Assembly: GCF_948329515.1 (NCBI RefSeq)
Contig: NZ_CAOJCN010000003.1
Span: forward strand, 1-64,000
Source of the DNA: Cohnella rhizoplanae
GTDB taxonomy: Bacteria > Bacillota > Bacilli > Paenibacillales > Paenibacillaceae
Direction: 5' to 3'
Length of the DNA stretch: 64,000 nt
Position 1 is the stretch's first letter; the number at the start of each line of letters is the position of its first letter. The translations under genes and the position numbers were made by a program. Shown here in pieces: positions 51,956 through 60,452 of this stretch. Below the pieces are notes generated by a model. It searched no databases. It was not told where the DNA came from and saw only the letters and a list, made by a program, of their open reading frames with translations.

Positions 51956-51973
51956 TAGTAATTATTACGATTA
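51956..51973 (+). promoter_or_regulatory. Zur-type operator before the COG0523 GTPase gene
   Basis: TAGTAATTATTACGATTA holds the palindrome GTAATTATTAC and extends to a good right half-site ATTACGATT. It sits ~25 bases before the start codon, like the second box of the znuA-like gene. Confidence 0.7.
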
Positions 51974-51997
51974 ATGAAAAACGAAATGGAGGCTGGC

Positions 51998-53200
51998 ATG
52001 AGATTGGACACAAGAATTCCCGTCACGGTGCTGAGCGGTTATCTCGGCGCCGGCAAGACGACGATCCTGAACCATGTGCTGAACAACCGCAAAGGACTGA
52101 AGGTCGCGGTCATCGTCAACGATCTGAGCGAGGTGAACATCGACGCGGAGCTCATCCGCGACGGAGGCGGGGTGTCCCGCACGAACGAGACGCTGGTCGA
52201 GATGTCGAACGGCTGCATCTGCTGCACGCTGCGCGAGGATCTGCTGACGGAGGTGGAGCGGCTCGCGCGAGCGAATAGGTTCGACTACATCCTGATCGAG
52301 TCGACGGGGATCGGGGAACCGCTGCCGGTCGCGCAGACGTTCAGTTACATAGACGAAGACCTAGGCATCGATCTGACGAAGCTGTGCCGGCTGGACACGA
52401 TGGTGACGGTCGTGGATGCGTTCCGATTCTGGCACGACTACTCGTCCGGAGAGACGCTGCTCGAGCGGAGCCAGGCGGCAGGGGAGTACGATATGCGTGA
52501 GGTGTCCGACCTCCTGATCGACCAGATTGAATTCTGCGACGTACTGGTGCTGAATAAGTGCGATCGACTGGACGCGGACAGCCTGGACGCGCTGGAACGC
52601 ACGCTGCGCGCGCTGCAGCCGACGGCCAGGTTTATCCGCGCGTCGGGCGGGCAGGTCGAGCCAAGCGCGATCCTGAACACGGGCCTGTTCGACTTCGACC
52701 GGGCGAGCCGGTCGGCGGGCTGGATCTTGGAGCTGGAGCGGCCGCACCATACGCCCGAGACCGAAGAATACGGCATCGCTTCATTCGTCTACGAGCGGGT
52801 CCGTCCCTTCCATCCCGCCAGACTGATGGCATGGATGTCCGACTGGCCGTCCGAGATCGTGCGCGCGAAGGGGACGCTGTGGCTGGCGACGCGCAGCGAC
52901 ATGGCGCAATCGATCAGCCAGGCCGGACCTTCGATCCAGATTGGACCGGCAGGCTATTGGATCGCCGCGCTGCCGCAGCCGGAGCGGGAGCGGATCCTTC
53001 TGGAGGAGCCGGAGCCGGCTCGCGGCTGGCATCCCGTATACGGCGACCGGCTGAACCAGCTGGTGCTGATCGGCATCGGCATGGACCGTAGGGCGCTCGA
53101 GGACGGACTGGACGCGTGCCTGCTGACCGAGGCCGAGCTAGCCTACGATTGGCGGCTGCTGACCGATCCGTTCCCAGCGGCGTCGGCTGAGCTGATGTAG
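51998..53200 (+). CDS. COG0523/CobW-family metal-chaperone GTPase (YciC-like)
   Basis: 400 residues. ATG 51998 follows GGAGG at five bases; ATG 51974 would lie inside the operator's promoter zone. Walker [10 protein letters not shown], the metal-binding G-C-I-C-C motif at about residue 70, the I-E-S-T-G-I-G-E-P switch and N-K-C-D for guanine. The C-terminal CobW-C domain follows. Under zinc limitation such GTPases (B. subtilis YciC, eukaryotic ZNG1) are thought to deliver Zn to clients. The Zur box supports that. Confidence 0.9.
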   Translation: MRLDTRIPVTVLSGYLGAGKTTILNHVLNNRKGLKVAVIVNDLSEVNIDAELIRDGGGVSRTNETLVEMSNGCICCTLREDLLTEVERLARANRFDYILIESTGIGEPLPVAQTFSYIDEDLGIDLTKLCRLDTMVTVVDAFRFWHDYSSGETLLERSQAAGEYDMREVSDLLIDQIEFCDVLVLNKCDRLDADSLDALERTLRALQPTARFIRASGGQVEPSAILNTGLFDFDRASRSAGWILELERPHHTPETEEYGIASFVYERVRPFHPARLMAWMSDWPSEIVRAKGTLWLATRSDMAQSISQAGPSIQIGPAGYWIAALPQPERERILLEEPEPARGWHPVYGDRLNQLVLIGIGMDRRALEDGLDACLLTEAELAYDWRLLTDPFPAASAELM

Positions 53201-53299
53201 CGGGCTGAGCGGAGGAGAACAGCCACGGGCAGACCGGCGGCGCCGGTTCGTGGTATCATGGAGGCAACACCGGCCGCCGGCAGGAAGGATTCAGAAGCC

Positions 53300-54205
53300 A
53301 TGACGCTCCAGCAGTTGCGCTATGTCATCGAGGTCGCGAACCGCGGCTCGATGAATGAAGCCGCCAAGCGCCTTTTTATCTCTCAGCCCAGCCTCTCCAA
53401 CGCGATCAAGGATCTGGAGGAAGAGCTCCGCATCACGATCTTCGAGCGCACGAACAAGGGCATCTCGCTGTCCAAGGCGGGCGCCGAGTTCCTCGGTTAC
53501 GCGCGTCAGGTCATCGAGCAGGCCGAGCTCCTGGAGAACCGATACCTTGGCGCGAAGCCTGCGCCTCAGCATTTCTCCGTATCGACGCAGCATTACGCGT
53601 TCGCGGTCAACGCGTTCGTCCAGCTCGTGCGCGAGCACGGCCAGGATGAGTACGAGCTGGCGCTGCGGGAGACGAAGACCCACGAGATCATCCAGGACGT
53701 GAAGAGCCAGCGCAGCGAGATCGGCATTTTGTACATCAACGAATTCAATGCCAAGGTCATCACCCGGCTGCTTCGGGATGCCAACCTGAAGTTCACAAGC
53801 CTGTTCACCGCTAAGGCGCATATCTTCGTCAGCGTGAACAACCCGCTCGCCCAGCACCCGGTCGTGACGATCGACCAGCTGGACGAGTACCCGTATCTGC
53901 ACTTCGAGCAGGGAGAGTACAACTCGTTCCACTTTTCCGAGGAGATCCTGAGCACCTTGTCCCACAAGAAGAGCATCAAGGTGAACGACAGGGCGACGCT
54001 GTTCAACCTGCTCATCGGCCTGAACGGCTACACGATCTCGACGGGCGTGCTCAGCGCGGATCTGAACGGCAACGAGATCATCCCGGTCCCGCTCGCCAGC
54101 GAGGAGACGCTGCATGTCGGCTGGATCAGCCATCAGAACGCCGCGCTCTCGAAGCTTGCCGTCGCATACGTCGAGGCGCTGCAGCAGGCGATCGCGGTAG
54201 AATGA
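53300..54205 (+). CDS. LysR-family transcriptional regulator
   Basis: 301 residues. ATG 53300 is ten bases after AGGAAGGA. The N-terminal winged helix (M-T-L-Q-Q-L-R-Y-V-I-E-V-A, S-Q-P-S-L-S-N-A-I-K-D-L-E) is followed by the periplasmic-binding-like effector domain. The gene lies directly before metE in the same direction, and a TATAGC-caata-GCTATA palindrome is found in the ~165-base gap, so control of metE, as by MetR-type regulators, is likely but not shown. Confidence 0.9.
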   Translation: MTLQQLRYVIEVANRGSMNEAAKRLFISQPSLSNAIKDLEEELRITIFERTNKGISLSKAGAEFLGYARQVIEQAELLENRYLGAKPAPQHFSVSTQHYAFAVNAFVQLVREHGQDEYELALRETKTHEIIQDVKSQRSEIGILYINEFNAKVITRLLRDANLKFTSLFTAKAHIFVSVNNPLAQHPVVTIDQLDEYPYLHFEQGEYNSFHFSEEILSTLSHKKSIKVNDRATLFNLLIGLNGYTISTGVLSADLNGNEIIPVPLASEETLHVGWISHQNAALSKLAVAYVEALQQAIAVE

Positions 54206-54222
54206 ACCGCGTCGGCGCTTGG

Positions 54223-54239
54223 TATAGCCAATAGCTATA
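54223..54239 (+). promoter_or_regulatory. Palindromic candidate operator upstream of metE
   Basis: TATAGC-caata-GCTATA is a perfect 6-bp-arm inverted repeat of the T-n11-A kind bound by LysR-type regulators. It lies ~130 bases before metE and just after the LysR gene. A related GCTATAGC occurs at about 54272. No T-box or SAM riboswitch features were visible in the gap. Confidence 0.5.
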
Positions 54240-54371
54240 ACCGGCAATAGCATATTGAAGTTACGCTATAGCAAGGCGCCTGTGCTATCTTTCAATTAGC
54301 AGTCAAAGCGGTCGTGCCGCATGCGGGACGAGTAAGCTTTGCTCCATATTGGAAGGCAGAGGAGAAGGCGC

Positions 54372-56660
54372 ATGAAGAGCGGCAATCTGGGGTATCCCCG
54401 CATCGGACAGGACCGGGAATGGAAGAAGGCGCTGGAGGCTTACTGGGCCGGCAAACTGGAAGAAGAGGCGCTGCATGCGGCGCTTAAGACGATCCGTCTC
54501 GGCAACCTGAAAAAACAGCTGGAGCACGGCGTCGACGTGATTCCGGTAGGCGACTTCACTTATTACGATCACGTCCTCGATACGTCGGCGATGTTCGGCA
54601 TCGTACCCGAGCGGTTCGGCTATGCCGGCGGCGAGGTCGGTTTGGATACCTACTACGCGGTGGCGCGGGGCAATCGCGAGTCGGCAGCCAGCGAGATGAC
54701 CAAGTGGTTTAACACGAACTATCATTACATCGTGCCGGAGCTCGGCGAGGGCAGCCGCCCGCAGCTGACGCGCAACCGTCCGCTCGAGGCCTACCGCGAA
54801 GCGAAGGCGGAGCTGGGTATCGAAGGCAGACCGGTCGTCGTCGGACCGTATACGTACCTGAAGCTGGCCAAGGGCTATGCGCCAGAGGCGCTGGATGCCT
54901 GGGTCGACCGTCTCCTGCCGCTCTATGCGCAGGTGCTGCGCGAGTTGGCGGCGGAGGGCGTCGCCTGGGTACAGGTCGACGAGCCGATCCTGGCCACGAC
55001 GCTGGACGAAGCGGACTTGGCTCGCGTGAAGCGAATCTATGGGTTTCTGAAAAGCGAGGCGCCGGGCATCGATATCATGCTGCAGACGTATTTCGAGTCG
55101 GTCGACGCGTACGACCTCGTCGTCTCGCTCCCGGTCGCGGGCATCGGCCTCGACTTCGTGCACGACGGCGGACGCAATCTCGCGGCCGTGCAGGGTCGCG
55201 GATTCCCGGCGGACAAGACGCTCGGCGCCGGGCTGATCGACGGACGCGCCATCTGGAAGGCCGACCTCCGCGGCAAGTGGGAGACGCTGAGCGCGCTCGC
55301 GTCCGTTGTGACCGCGGACCGGATCGTCGTGCAGCCGTCGTCGAGCCTGCTGCACGTGCCGGTCAGCGCGGCGCGCGAGACCGCGCTGCCGGCGGAGCTG
55401 CGCGGCGCGCTCGCCTTCGCGGACGAGAAGCTCGCGGAGCTCGCGCTGCTCGCCAAGGCGGGACGCCTGGGCATCGAGGCGATCGCGGCCGAGCTGGAAG
55501 CTGCCGAACGCAGCCGCGACGCGCTGCAGCGATCGCCGGCCCGCACGAATGCGACGGTCCGCGCGCGAATGGCGACGCTGGCGTCTCAGCCTGCCGCCCG
55601 GTCAAGCGCGTTCGGGACCCGGCGCGTCGTCCAGGAGGCCAAGTGGCAGCTGCCGCCGCTGCCGACGACGACGATCGGGAGCTTCCCGCAGACGCCGGAG
55701 GTTCGCGGCGCGCGGCAGAAGTGGCGCAAAGGCGAGTGGAGCCCCGCGCAATACGAAGCCTATATTCAAGAGCAGATCCGCGCCTGGATCGATATTCAGA
55801 ACGACATCGGACTGGACGTGCTCGTGCACGGCGAATTCGAGCGCACCGACATGGTGGAGTTCTTCGGCGAGAAGCTGGCCGGGTTCGCCTTCACGGCGAA
55901 GGGTTGGGTGCAGTCGTACGGCTCGCGCTGCGTGAAACCGCCGATCATCTACGGCGACGTCGAATTGCCGGAGACGATGACCGTCACCGAGACCGTCTAT
56001 GCGCAATCGCTGACGCAGAAGCCAGTCAAGGGCATGCTGACAGGTCCGATCACGATTCTGAATTGGTCGTTCGTCCGGGACGACAAGACCCGCGAGGAGG
56101 TCGCGTACCAGATCGCGCTGGCGCTGCGGGACGAGGTCGAAGCCCTGGAGGCTGCCGGCATCGGCATGATCCAGGTCGACGAGCCGGCGCTTCGCGAAGG
56201 GCTGCCGCTGAAGCGGGAGCAGTGGGCGCATTATCTGGATTGGGCGGTGCGCGCGTTCAGGCTGTCCACGTCGACCGTGCGGGACGAGACGCAGATCCAC
56301 ACGCATATGTGCTACAGCGAGTTCCACGATATTATCGAATCGATCAGCGCGCTTGACGCGGACGTCATCTCCATCGAGACGTCGCGCAGCCACGGCGAGC
56401 TCATCGGCATTTTCGAGGAGCATACCTACGACAAGGGAATCGGGCTTGGCGTGTACGACATTCACAGCCCGCGCGTGCCGTCGGCGGACGAGATGAGCCA
56501 CATGATCGACCGCGCGCTGCGCGTCCTCGATCCCGGCCTGTTCTGGATCAACCCCGACTGCGGACTCAAGACGCGGGGCTATGAAGAGACGGTCGCATCG
56601 CTGCGCCATATGGTGCAGGCGACGGAGGCGGCGCGCGAGCGTTATGCCGTGAGGCCATAA
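54372..56660 (+). CDS. metE: Cobalamin-independent methionine synthase
   Basis: 762 residues, full length. ATG 54372 follows AGGAGAAGG and gives the family start S-G-N-L-G-Y-P-R-I-G-x-x-R-E-W-K-K. It moves a methyl group from 5-methyl-tetrahydropteroyl-triglutamate to homocysteine. Landmarks: T-T-T-I-G-S-F-P-Q-T in the second barrel, the H-G-E-F-E-R-T-D-M-V-E-F region, Q-V-D-E-P-A-L-R-E-G, the H-x-C pair in T-H-M-C-Y-S-E-F, and W-I-N-P-D-C-G-L-K-T-R with the other Zn Cys. A terminator follows. Confidence 0.97.
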   Translation: MKSGNLGYPRIGQDREWKKALEAYWAGKLEEEALHAALKTIRLGNLKKQLEHGVDVIPVGDFTYYDHVLDTSAMFGIVPERFGYAGGEVGLDTYYAVARGNRESAASEMTKWFNTNYHYIVPELGEGSRPQLTRNRPLEAYREAKAELGIEGRPVVVGPYTYLKLAKGYAPEALDAWVDRLLPLYAQVLRELAAEGVAWVQVDEPILATTLDEADLARVKRIYGFLKSEAPGIDIMLQTYFESVDAYDLVVSLPVAGIGLDFVHDGGRNLAAVQGRGFPADKTLGAGLIDGRAIWKADLRGKWETLSALASVVTADRIVVQPSSSLLHVPVSAARETALPAELRGALAFADEKLAELALLAKAGRLGIEAIAAELEAAERSRDALQRSPARTNATVRARMATLASQPAARSSAFGTRRVVQEAKWQLPPLPTTTIGSFPQTPEVRGARQKWRKGEWSPAQYEAYIQEQIRAWIDIQNDIGLDVLVHGEFERTDMVEFFGEKLAGFAFTAKGWVQSYGSRCVKPPIIYGDVELPETMTVTETVYAQSLTQKPVKGMLTGPITILNWSFVRDDKTREEVAYQIALALRDEVEALEAAGIGMIQVDEPALREGLPLKREQWAHYLDWAVRAFRLSTSTVRDETQIHTHMCYSEFHDIIESISALDADVISIETSRSHGELIGIFEEHTYDKGIGLGVYDIHSPRVPSADEMSHMIDRALRVLDPGLFWINPDCGLKTRGYEETVASLRHMVQATEAARERYAVRP

Positions 56661-56709
56661 TAGAGATGAAGCAGTGATTTAACAATTTAAATAGAAGAAG
56701 AACGATTCG

Positions 56710-56736
56710 GAGAGCGCGAGCAGCGCTCTCTTTTTT
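56710..56736 (+). terminator. Terminator of metE
   Basis: A perfect 8-bp stem (GAGAGCGC with GCGCTCTC) closes a five-base loop and is followed by TTTTTT. Confidence 0.9.
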
Positions 56737-56755
56737 ACTTGATAAGAATGAGAGA

Positions 56756-56963
56756 AAAGCGCGGATAAAGGAGCGAGCCGCGGCTGCAAGCGAGAATAGC
56801 AACGCTGCAGGAGTGACGAGGAAGCCGGGATGCGCTGCAAGGGTGAAAAGCGCGGCTACAGGAGCAAGGCGCCGCGGTAAGCGCGAAAAGTAACGTTATG
56901 GGAGCGTCGAGGGAGCTGGAATGTGTTGCAAGCAATAAAAGCGCGGTCGGACAGTAAAAATGC
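56756..56963. repeat. Composite repeat with exact 91-bp period and 20-30-bp subunits
   Basis: GCGCGG starts at 56759, 56850 and 56941, exactly 91 bases apart. Between these anchors four subunits of ~20, 20, 30 and 21 bases appear in the same order. Compare AACGCTGCAGGAGTGACGAG with AACGTTATGGGAGCGTCGAG, and TGCGCTGCAAGGGTGAAAAG with TGTGTTGCAAGCAATAAAAG. The subunits also resemble one another (GCxGCxxxAGGAGxGA). A 91-base period is not a multiple of three, so it is not protein-coding. Confidence 0.75.
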
Positions 56964-56987
56964 AATCCTTACTTCCGCTGCGGTATT

Positions 56988-57159
56988 CTAGGTTGCGGCT
57001 GAATCGGCGTCGGGCGTGCACACGCTCTGGAACCGCTCGAAAAATGCGCGGTTCATCTCGCGCAGTGCGTCGGGGCCGAAGCGCGTAGCGCGCCCATCCG
57101 CGGGGCGCCGTCAGCGGGATATTTTCGAAAGCCTGCGGATTGACGGATAGCAGCCGCGA
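56988..57159 (-). pseudogene. Possible frameshifted C-terminal remnant of a lost gene
   Basis: On the minus strand two frames join into protein-like sequence. From 57159 the frame reads R-L-L-S-V-N-P-Q-A-F-E-N-I-P-L-T-A-P-R-G-W-A-R-Y. After removing one base near 57085-57081 it goes on R-F-G-P-D-A-L-R-E-M-N-R-A-F-F-E-R-F-Q-S-V, ending at TAG 56990-56988. The other frame stays open only by chance and reads as low-complexity Arg/Pro. An in-frame TAG lies just upstream, so nothing longer is left. I do not recognise the parent family. A sequencing error is possible but would not explain the missing N-terminus. Confidence 0.4.
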
Positions 57160-57205
57160 TGGCTAAGATGAAGGAATCTGTTGATCATGATGGCGGAGGT
57201 AGAAG

Positions 57206-57616
57206 ATGAAATACTGGTGGGCGGTAGGCGCTGCGGGCGCCGTCGGGGCCGTGCTCCGCTATGAGGCAGGGCTGTGGGCGCATACCTGGTGGCATTCGGC
57301 GTTCCCGCTCGGCACGCTGCTGATTAACTTGTCGGGGAGTCTCATTCTGGGCTGGTTCACGGCCTGGGGGATCCTGCGGCCGGCGATGCCCGAGTGGCTC
57401 CGCCTCGGCTTCGGGACGGGGCTGATCGGCGCCTATACGACGTTCTCGACGTTCAGCGTGGAGACGCTGACGCTGCTGCAGGACGGCAGGTCCGGCTGCG
57501 CCGCGCTCTATGTCGCTTCGAGCCTGCTCGGGGGGCTGCTGTTCGCATGGACGGGCTTCCGGCTTGGCCGAGCGGGTACGGATGGCGCAGCAAAAGGGGT
57601 GACCGGGCGACGATGA
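57206..57616 (+). CDS. crcB1: Fluoride channel FluC/CrcB, subunit 1
   Basis: 136 residues with GGAGG six bases before ATG 57206. Four hydrophobic segments, G-A-V-G-A-V-L-R-Y near the start, N-L-S-G-S with the Asn of the pore, and T-T-F-S-T-F-S with the stacked Phe and Ser residues. FluC dimers export toxic fluoride. Its stop overlaps the second fluC gene as ATGA. I saw no crcB-motif (fluoride) riboswitch in the ~200 bases upstream. Confidence 0.93.
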   Translation: MKYWWAVGAAGAVGAVLRYEAGLWAHTWWHSAFPLGTLLINLSGSLILGWFTAWGILRPAMPEWLRLGFGTGLIGAYTTFSTFSVETLTLLQDGRSGCAALYVASSLLGGLLFAWTGFRLGRAGTDGAAKGVTGRR

Positions 57617-57975
57617 TCGGTCATGTCGTTTGGGTGGCGGTCGGCGGATTTTGCGGCGCATGGGCGCGCTTCGGGTTCGGCGCGTGGGGCAAGTCCCGAT
57701 TCCGGACTGCCCTGCCGCTGGCGACGATGCTGATCAATCTGTCGGGATCGTTCCTGCTCGGCTTGCTGGCGGGCGGAGATTGGGGCAGCGCCGTCTCGCT
57801 CTTGCTCGGCACGGGCTTTATGGGCGCGTATACGACGTTTTCCACATTTAATGTAGAAAATATTAACCTGATCCGCGACAGAGCCTGGCGCGTGCTGCTG
57901 CTGTACGTCGCGGGGAGCTATGCGCTCGGCATCGTCCTCGCCTGGGCGGGCTACGAGCTCGGCCTGCTGCTGTAG
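57613..57975 (+). CDS. crcB2: Fluoride channel FluC/CrcB, subunit 2
   Basis: 120 residues. Starts within the stop of the first copy (ATGA). G-G-F-C-G-A-W-A-R-F, N-L-S-G-S-F-L-L-G and T-T-F-S-T-F-N-V-E-N match the family. Gram-positive bacteria often carry two adjacent fluC genes whose products may pair with each other. Confidence 0.93.
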   Translation: MIGHVVWVAVGGFCGAWARFGFGAWGKSRFRTALPLATMLINLSGSFLLGLLAGGDWGSAVSLLLGTGFMGAYTTFSTFNVENINLIRDRAWRVLLLYVAGSYALGIVLAWAGYELGLLL

Positions 57976-58127
57976 ACGAGCGGCGCGGAAAGGCACATCG
58001 GCTGACGCATTCATTGCGGTTATGTGCGGCTATGTACAGCTTTGCTTACTATTCATAGTTTTGCTTTTGCCGGCACCGTGATTTAATGGTTCCGTTCCGA
58101 TTAGAAACGGCGAGGAGCGGACAGGTC

Positions 58128-60437
58128 ATGGAGCAGCAATCGGTGCAAGACAAAGATCACATAAGACAAGCGTCGGCGGCGCTCGAAGGCGCGGGCATTC
58201 GCCTGGCGTTCGCGTCCCGGCGCTTCGAAGGTTCGGCCGAAGCCGGCATGAGCCGCGCCGAATGGAAAGGCCCTGCCAATGCGATAGCGGGCACGGTGCT
58301 CGACAGCGGCGCGGGCGGCGAGTGGCTCATCCGGACGAGCGGATCGGCCTTGACCGGTCCGTGGGGCGGCTTCGCCTTGGAGACGGATTGGCTGCATTGC
58401 GGCGCGTCGCCGCAGACGGCGGCCGAGGTTCGCTTCGAGCTTGGCGCCTGGTCGCGGGACGTCTACGCGCTCGTGCCCGGCGCGGTCTACGGCGGCAACC
58501 GGTTCGAGGCGCGCAGGCTGAACTACGCGCCTTGCTGGACCGGAATTCAGGAGCGAGGACCAGACGCGCCGGCGCTGATCACGGATGTCCCGCGGCTCGC
58601 GTCGGACGATGGCGCGTCATCGCTACATTTGCTGACGGGCGACGCATCGACGCCGGCCGTCGGATTTTACGATCCCGCATCCGGCAGGGGCTGCATCGTC
58701 TTGACGGAGCAGCGGACACCGTACGGGGAGACGTCCATCCATATCGAAGAGTCCGCCGATCGCGGCAGCGCGATCATTTCCTTTCGCGCGCCCGGCGTCC
58801 GCGCCGGCGCCAAGTACGAGATGTGCACGACGGAAGCGCCTTCGCCGGATCGCGGCGCGGACTACGCCAACGGCGACCGGCTGACGCTGCGCTACCACGT
58901 CTACCTGTTTTCCTGCAGCGGCGTGCCCCGCCTGTTCGAGGCTTTCGCAGCCGTGCGCCAGTCGCTGTCCGGGCTGCCGAAGCTCGCCATGTCCATCCCG
59001 TTCTCCGCGGCATGGGAGATCCAGGAAGCCAAATTTAACGCGATGAACTGGAGAGAAACGCATGGCTATTACGCCGTAGGAACGGTGGACGAGAAGCATC
59101 AGGACTGGCAGCTCGGCTGGGTCGGAGGCGGGATGTCCAGTTACGCGCTGCTGCTCGAGGGCGAAGACGCATCTAAGGAGCGGGCCTTGCGAACGCTCGA
59201 CTTTATATTCGGCGGGCAGACGCAGGCCGGCTTCTTCCCCGGCGTTTTCTATAGAGGCCGTTGGTACGGCGACGAGTTCGGGGACGATCCGAACCGGGAG
59301 GCGCCGGAGCGGTGGCATATCGTGCGGAAAAGCGCGGACGCGCTCTACTTTGCCGCTAAGCATCTGCTGGCGCTCGCGGCGATGAGGCCGGAGACGGCCG
59401 CGAGCGACAGTTGGCTGCAGGGGCTGAGGAAGCTCGCCGACGCGTTCGTGCGCTTGTGGGATACTTACGGAACATTCGGCCAGTGGATCAACCACGATAC
59501 CGGCGAGCTGCTGGTCGGCGGCTCCGCGGGCGGCGCTATGGCGATCGGCGGTCTGGCGCTCTGCGGAGAGCTGCTCCGCGACGAGCGCTATTCGGCGGTT
59601 GCGCGCGCGGCCGGCGAAGACTATTACAGGCGGTATACCGAGGCCGGCATCACGACCGGCGGTCCCGGCGAGATCTTGCAGTGCCCCGACAGCGAATCCG
59701 CCTTCGCGCTGCTCGAATCGTATATCGCGCTCTTCGAGACGACGGGCGAACGCGAATGGATCGGCCGGGCGGAAGAAGCGGCGGACCAGTGCATGTCCTG
59801 GTGCGTATCCTACGATTTTGAATTTCCGGCGGATTCCACGTTCGGACGGCTCGGCATGCGGACCGCGGGCTCGGTCATCGCCAACGTCCAGAACAAGCAC
59901 AGCGCCCCGGGCATCTGCACGTTATCCGGGGATTCGCTGCTCAAGCTGTTCCGCGCGACCGGCAAGGTCCGGTACCTGACGCAACTGAGGGAGACCGCGC
60001 ACAATATGACGCAGTACCTGTCCCGCGCGGATCGGCCGATCATGGGCTGGGACGGCAAGGATATGCCGCCGGGCTACATGAGCGAGCGGGTGAACATGAG
60101 CGACTGGGAAGGCGCGGAGCGGGTCGGCGAGGCGCTGCCGCTCTCTTGCTGGTGCGAGACGTCGAATATGCTCACCTATGCGGAGGTGCCAGGCATATAC
60201 GCACAGTCCGACACGGGCTTCGTCTGCGTCATGGACCATGTGGTCGGCCGGATCGAATCCGGCGCGGACGGCGGGAAAACGCTGCGCATCGACAACCCGA
60301 CGCCTTGGCCGGCGACTGTAAAGCTGCTCGTCGAGAACGCCGTGGAGGCCGAGGTGCCGCTCGCGGCCTGCGCATCCGCAACGTGGCCGCGAATCCGCAT
60401 CGGGCCGGGAGAGACGCGATCGATCGCATTAACCTAA
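58128..60437 (+). CDS. Large unrecognised protein, probable six-hairpin (alpha/alpha) glycosidase-like
   Basis: 769 residues. ATG 58128 is ten bases after GAGGAG; the frame is open 14 codons further. No signal peptide or membrane helix, so cytoplasmic. Residues ~1-280 are beta-rich (a sandwich, with G-A-V-Y-G-G-N-R-F). From ~300 to 690 the pattern is helical with W-Q-L-G-W-V-G-G-G, R-G-R-W-Y-G-D-E-F-G-D-D-P, Y-G-T-F-G-Q-W-I-N, G-S-A-G-G-A-M-A-I-G-G, and W-C-E-T-S-N. That fits an (alpha/alpha)6 barrel such as those of GH families. Clustered Asp/Glu in W-Y-G-D-E-F-G-D-D could be catalytic. A short beta domain ends it. It is 15 bases upstream of the GH42 gene, so a role in breaking a galactose-containing saccharide is likely. 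I cannot name a family. Confidence 0.7.
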   Translation: MEQQSVQDKDHIRQASAALEGAGIRLAFASRRFEGSAEAGMSRAEWKGPANAIAGTVLDSGAGGEWLIRTSGSALTGPWGGFALETDWLHCGASPQTAAEVRFELGAWSRDVYALVPGAVYGGNRFEARRLNYAPCWTGIQERGPDAPALITDVPRLASDDGASSLHLLTGDASTPAVGFYDPASGRGCIVLTEQRTPYGETSIHIEESADRGSAIISFRAPGVRAGAKYEMCTTEAPSPDRGADYANGDRLTLRYHVYLFSCSGVPRLFEAFAAVRQSLSGLPKLAMSIPFSAAWEIQEAKFNAMNWRETHGYYAVGTVDEKHQDWQLGWVGGGMSSYALLLEGEDASKERALRTLDFIFGGQTQAGFFPGVFYRGRWYGDEFGDDPNREAPERWHIVRKSADALYFAAKHLLALAAMRPETAASDSWLQGLRKLADAFVRLWDTYGTFGQWINHDTGELLVGGSAGGAMAIGGLALCGELLRDERYSAVARAAGEDYYRRYTEAGITTGGPGEILQCPDSESAFALLESYIALFETTGEREWIGRAEEAADQCMSWCVSYDFEFPADSTFGRLGMRTAGSVIANVQNKHSAPGICTLSGDSLLKLFRATGKVRYLTQLRETAHNMTQYLSRADRPIMGWDGKDMPPGYMSERVNMSDWEGAERVGEALPLSCWCETSNMLTYAEVPGIYAQSDTGFVCVMDHVVGRIESGADGGKTLRIDNPTPWPATVKLLVENAVEAEVPLAACASATWPRIRIGPGETRSIALT

Positions 60438-60452
60438 AGGGGGAAACAGGGC

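Noticed and set aside
54206-54371. T-box or SAM riboswitch before metE
   Set aside because: No T-box core and no SAM-I stem pattern; only the LysR-type palindrome stands out.
56990-57205. Fluoride riboswitch upstream of the fluC pair
   Set aside because: A GATGG is present close to the start codon, but the required stems and pseudoknot partners of the crcB motif are not.
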